Source: Nocardioides sp. LHD-245 (lineage in GTDB: Bacteria > Actinomycetota > Actinomycetes > Propionibacteriales > Nocardioidaceae). From it: DNA of 64,000 nt. Location of the stretch: positions 372,001-436,000 of the forward strand of contig NZ_JAVFWN010000002.1 in NCBI RefSeq assembly GCF_030929495.1, in the 5' to 3' direction. The position numbers and the translations under genes were made by a program. A model generated the notes under the pieces. That model did no database searches. It was not told where the DNA came from and worked only from the letters and a program-made list of their open reading frames with translations. Position 1 is the stretch's first letter. Every line of letters starts with the position of its first letter. Shown piece after piece: positions 63,605 through 64,000 of this stretch.

Positions 63605-64000
63605 CGCGGACCGGCCACGGGTTCAAGCCGGGGAGTGCCAGGTGCCCGGCGTCGACGGGCAGCTGGATCCCGTGCACGAACGCGGCGTCGTCGGAGCAGA
63701 GCCAGATTGCCGCGAGAGCCGCCGCTCGGGGCGGAAGCGCTCCGACGTTGCGCATCGCGGTCCACTGGTGGACGGCGTCGAGGTAGTCCTCACGCGTCCC
63801 GTCCGGCTTGCCGCTGGCGCGGCGCCACCCGGCCGGGTGATCGTTGATCAGCGTGTCCGTCGTCGAGGGCAGCAGCGCGTTCACGCGGACGTTGTGGTTG
63901 CCGAGCTCCAGGGCGGCAACCCGCATCAACCCGATCACTCCGTGTTTCGCCGCGACGTACGGCGCGCTGCAGGGCGCACCCTCGACCCCGACGTTCGAGG
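63597..64000 (-). CDS. SDR-family oxidoreductase (mycofactocin-coupled type), C-terminal part
   Basis: The gene enters from the right edge; about 133 residues are visible. They include the active-site [19 protein letters not shown] and [19 protein letters not shown], then a C-terminal [23 protein letters not shown]. The [13 protein letters not shown] pattern and the insert [14 protein letters not shown] match SDRs that use mycofactocin-dependent NAD. The N-terminal nucleotide-binding part is outside the window. Confidence 0.85.
   Translation of the reverse strand, partial: SNVGVEGAPCSAPYVAAKHGVIGLMRVAALELGNHNVRVNALLPSTTDTLINDHPAGWRRASGKPDGTREDYLDAVHQWTAMRNVGALPPRAAALAAIWLCSDDAAFVHGIQLPVDAGHLALPGLNPWPVRDA

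Overview
The window is very GC-rich, with short gaps, GTG starts, ATGA/GTGA stop-start overlaps, a mycothiol glycosyltransferase (mshA), an ECF sigma factor paired with a DGPF protein, and several apparently leaderless genes behind TAGGCT -10 boxes. This points to an actinobacterium, most likely Nocardioides or a close relative (inference; no rRNA is present). No tRNA, rRNA, CRISPR array, IS element or phage gene was seen. No intergenic gap exceeds about 260 bases.

Bases 1-21570 form one large catabolic island. It holds a dipeptide/oligopeptide-type ABC importer split over three places (dppB/dppC, dppD/dppF, dppA), an IclR regulator, a dihydropyrimidinase-type cyclic amidohydrolase with a nitrilase-superfamily carbamoylase and an LLM flavin monooxygenase, an AA_synth (DUF1185) protein, two aminotransferases, a crotonase and an ADP-forming acyl-CoA synthetase. 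It also holds an operon of a covalent-FAD/folate amine demethylase, PurU, a succinate-semialdehyde-type aldehyde dehydrogenase and FolD. Five promoters carry a directional motif read as GGATCAACGGTTY-N7-GAACC or a variant, and a sixth has the same half-sites, so the IclR protein probably controls the island as one regulon. The enzymes suggest import of an N-methylated cyclic amide or ureide, ring opening, decarbamoylation, N-demethylation onto tetrahydrofolate, C1 release as formate, and carbon entry into central metabolism by transamination and semialdehyde oxidation. The substrate itself is not determined.

Bases 21660-28117 are mixed: DGPF/YCII protein plus ECF42-type sigma factor, a secreted twin P-domain-like protein, a PEP mutase/isocitrate lyase-family enzyme, a YbjN protein with mshA, and an SDR. 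Bases 28146-31184 hold a small RiPP locus related to lasso peptide clusters: nucleotidyltransferase, 33-residue precursor, B2-type protease, HPr-kinase-like peptide kinase and a PqqD-type recognition protein. No lasso cyclase is visible.

Bases 31198-45625 contain an Asp/Glu racemase, typA, a toxin-antitoxin-like pair, a large HtaA-domain protein behind an IdeR/DtxR-like iron box, a thiolase with an SDR, a two-gene ABC exporter, an ABC-F ATPase preceded by a seven-codon upstream ORF and hairpin, and a secreted phospholipase D-like protein. Bases 45793-56491 contain GNAT and P-loop proteins, a TetR/pentapeptide divergent pair, a methyltransferase, a LuxR/NCS1 permease/amidase operon, a second LuxR regulator, and acetyl-CoA synthetase overlapping an adenylate kinase. 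Bases 56613-64000 carry a 1647-residue LPGTG-anchored surface protein, a DUF1275 membrane protein, an MDR reductase and a partial SDR.
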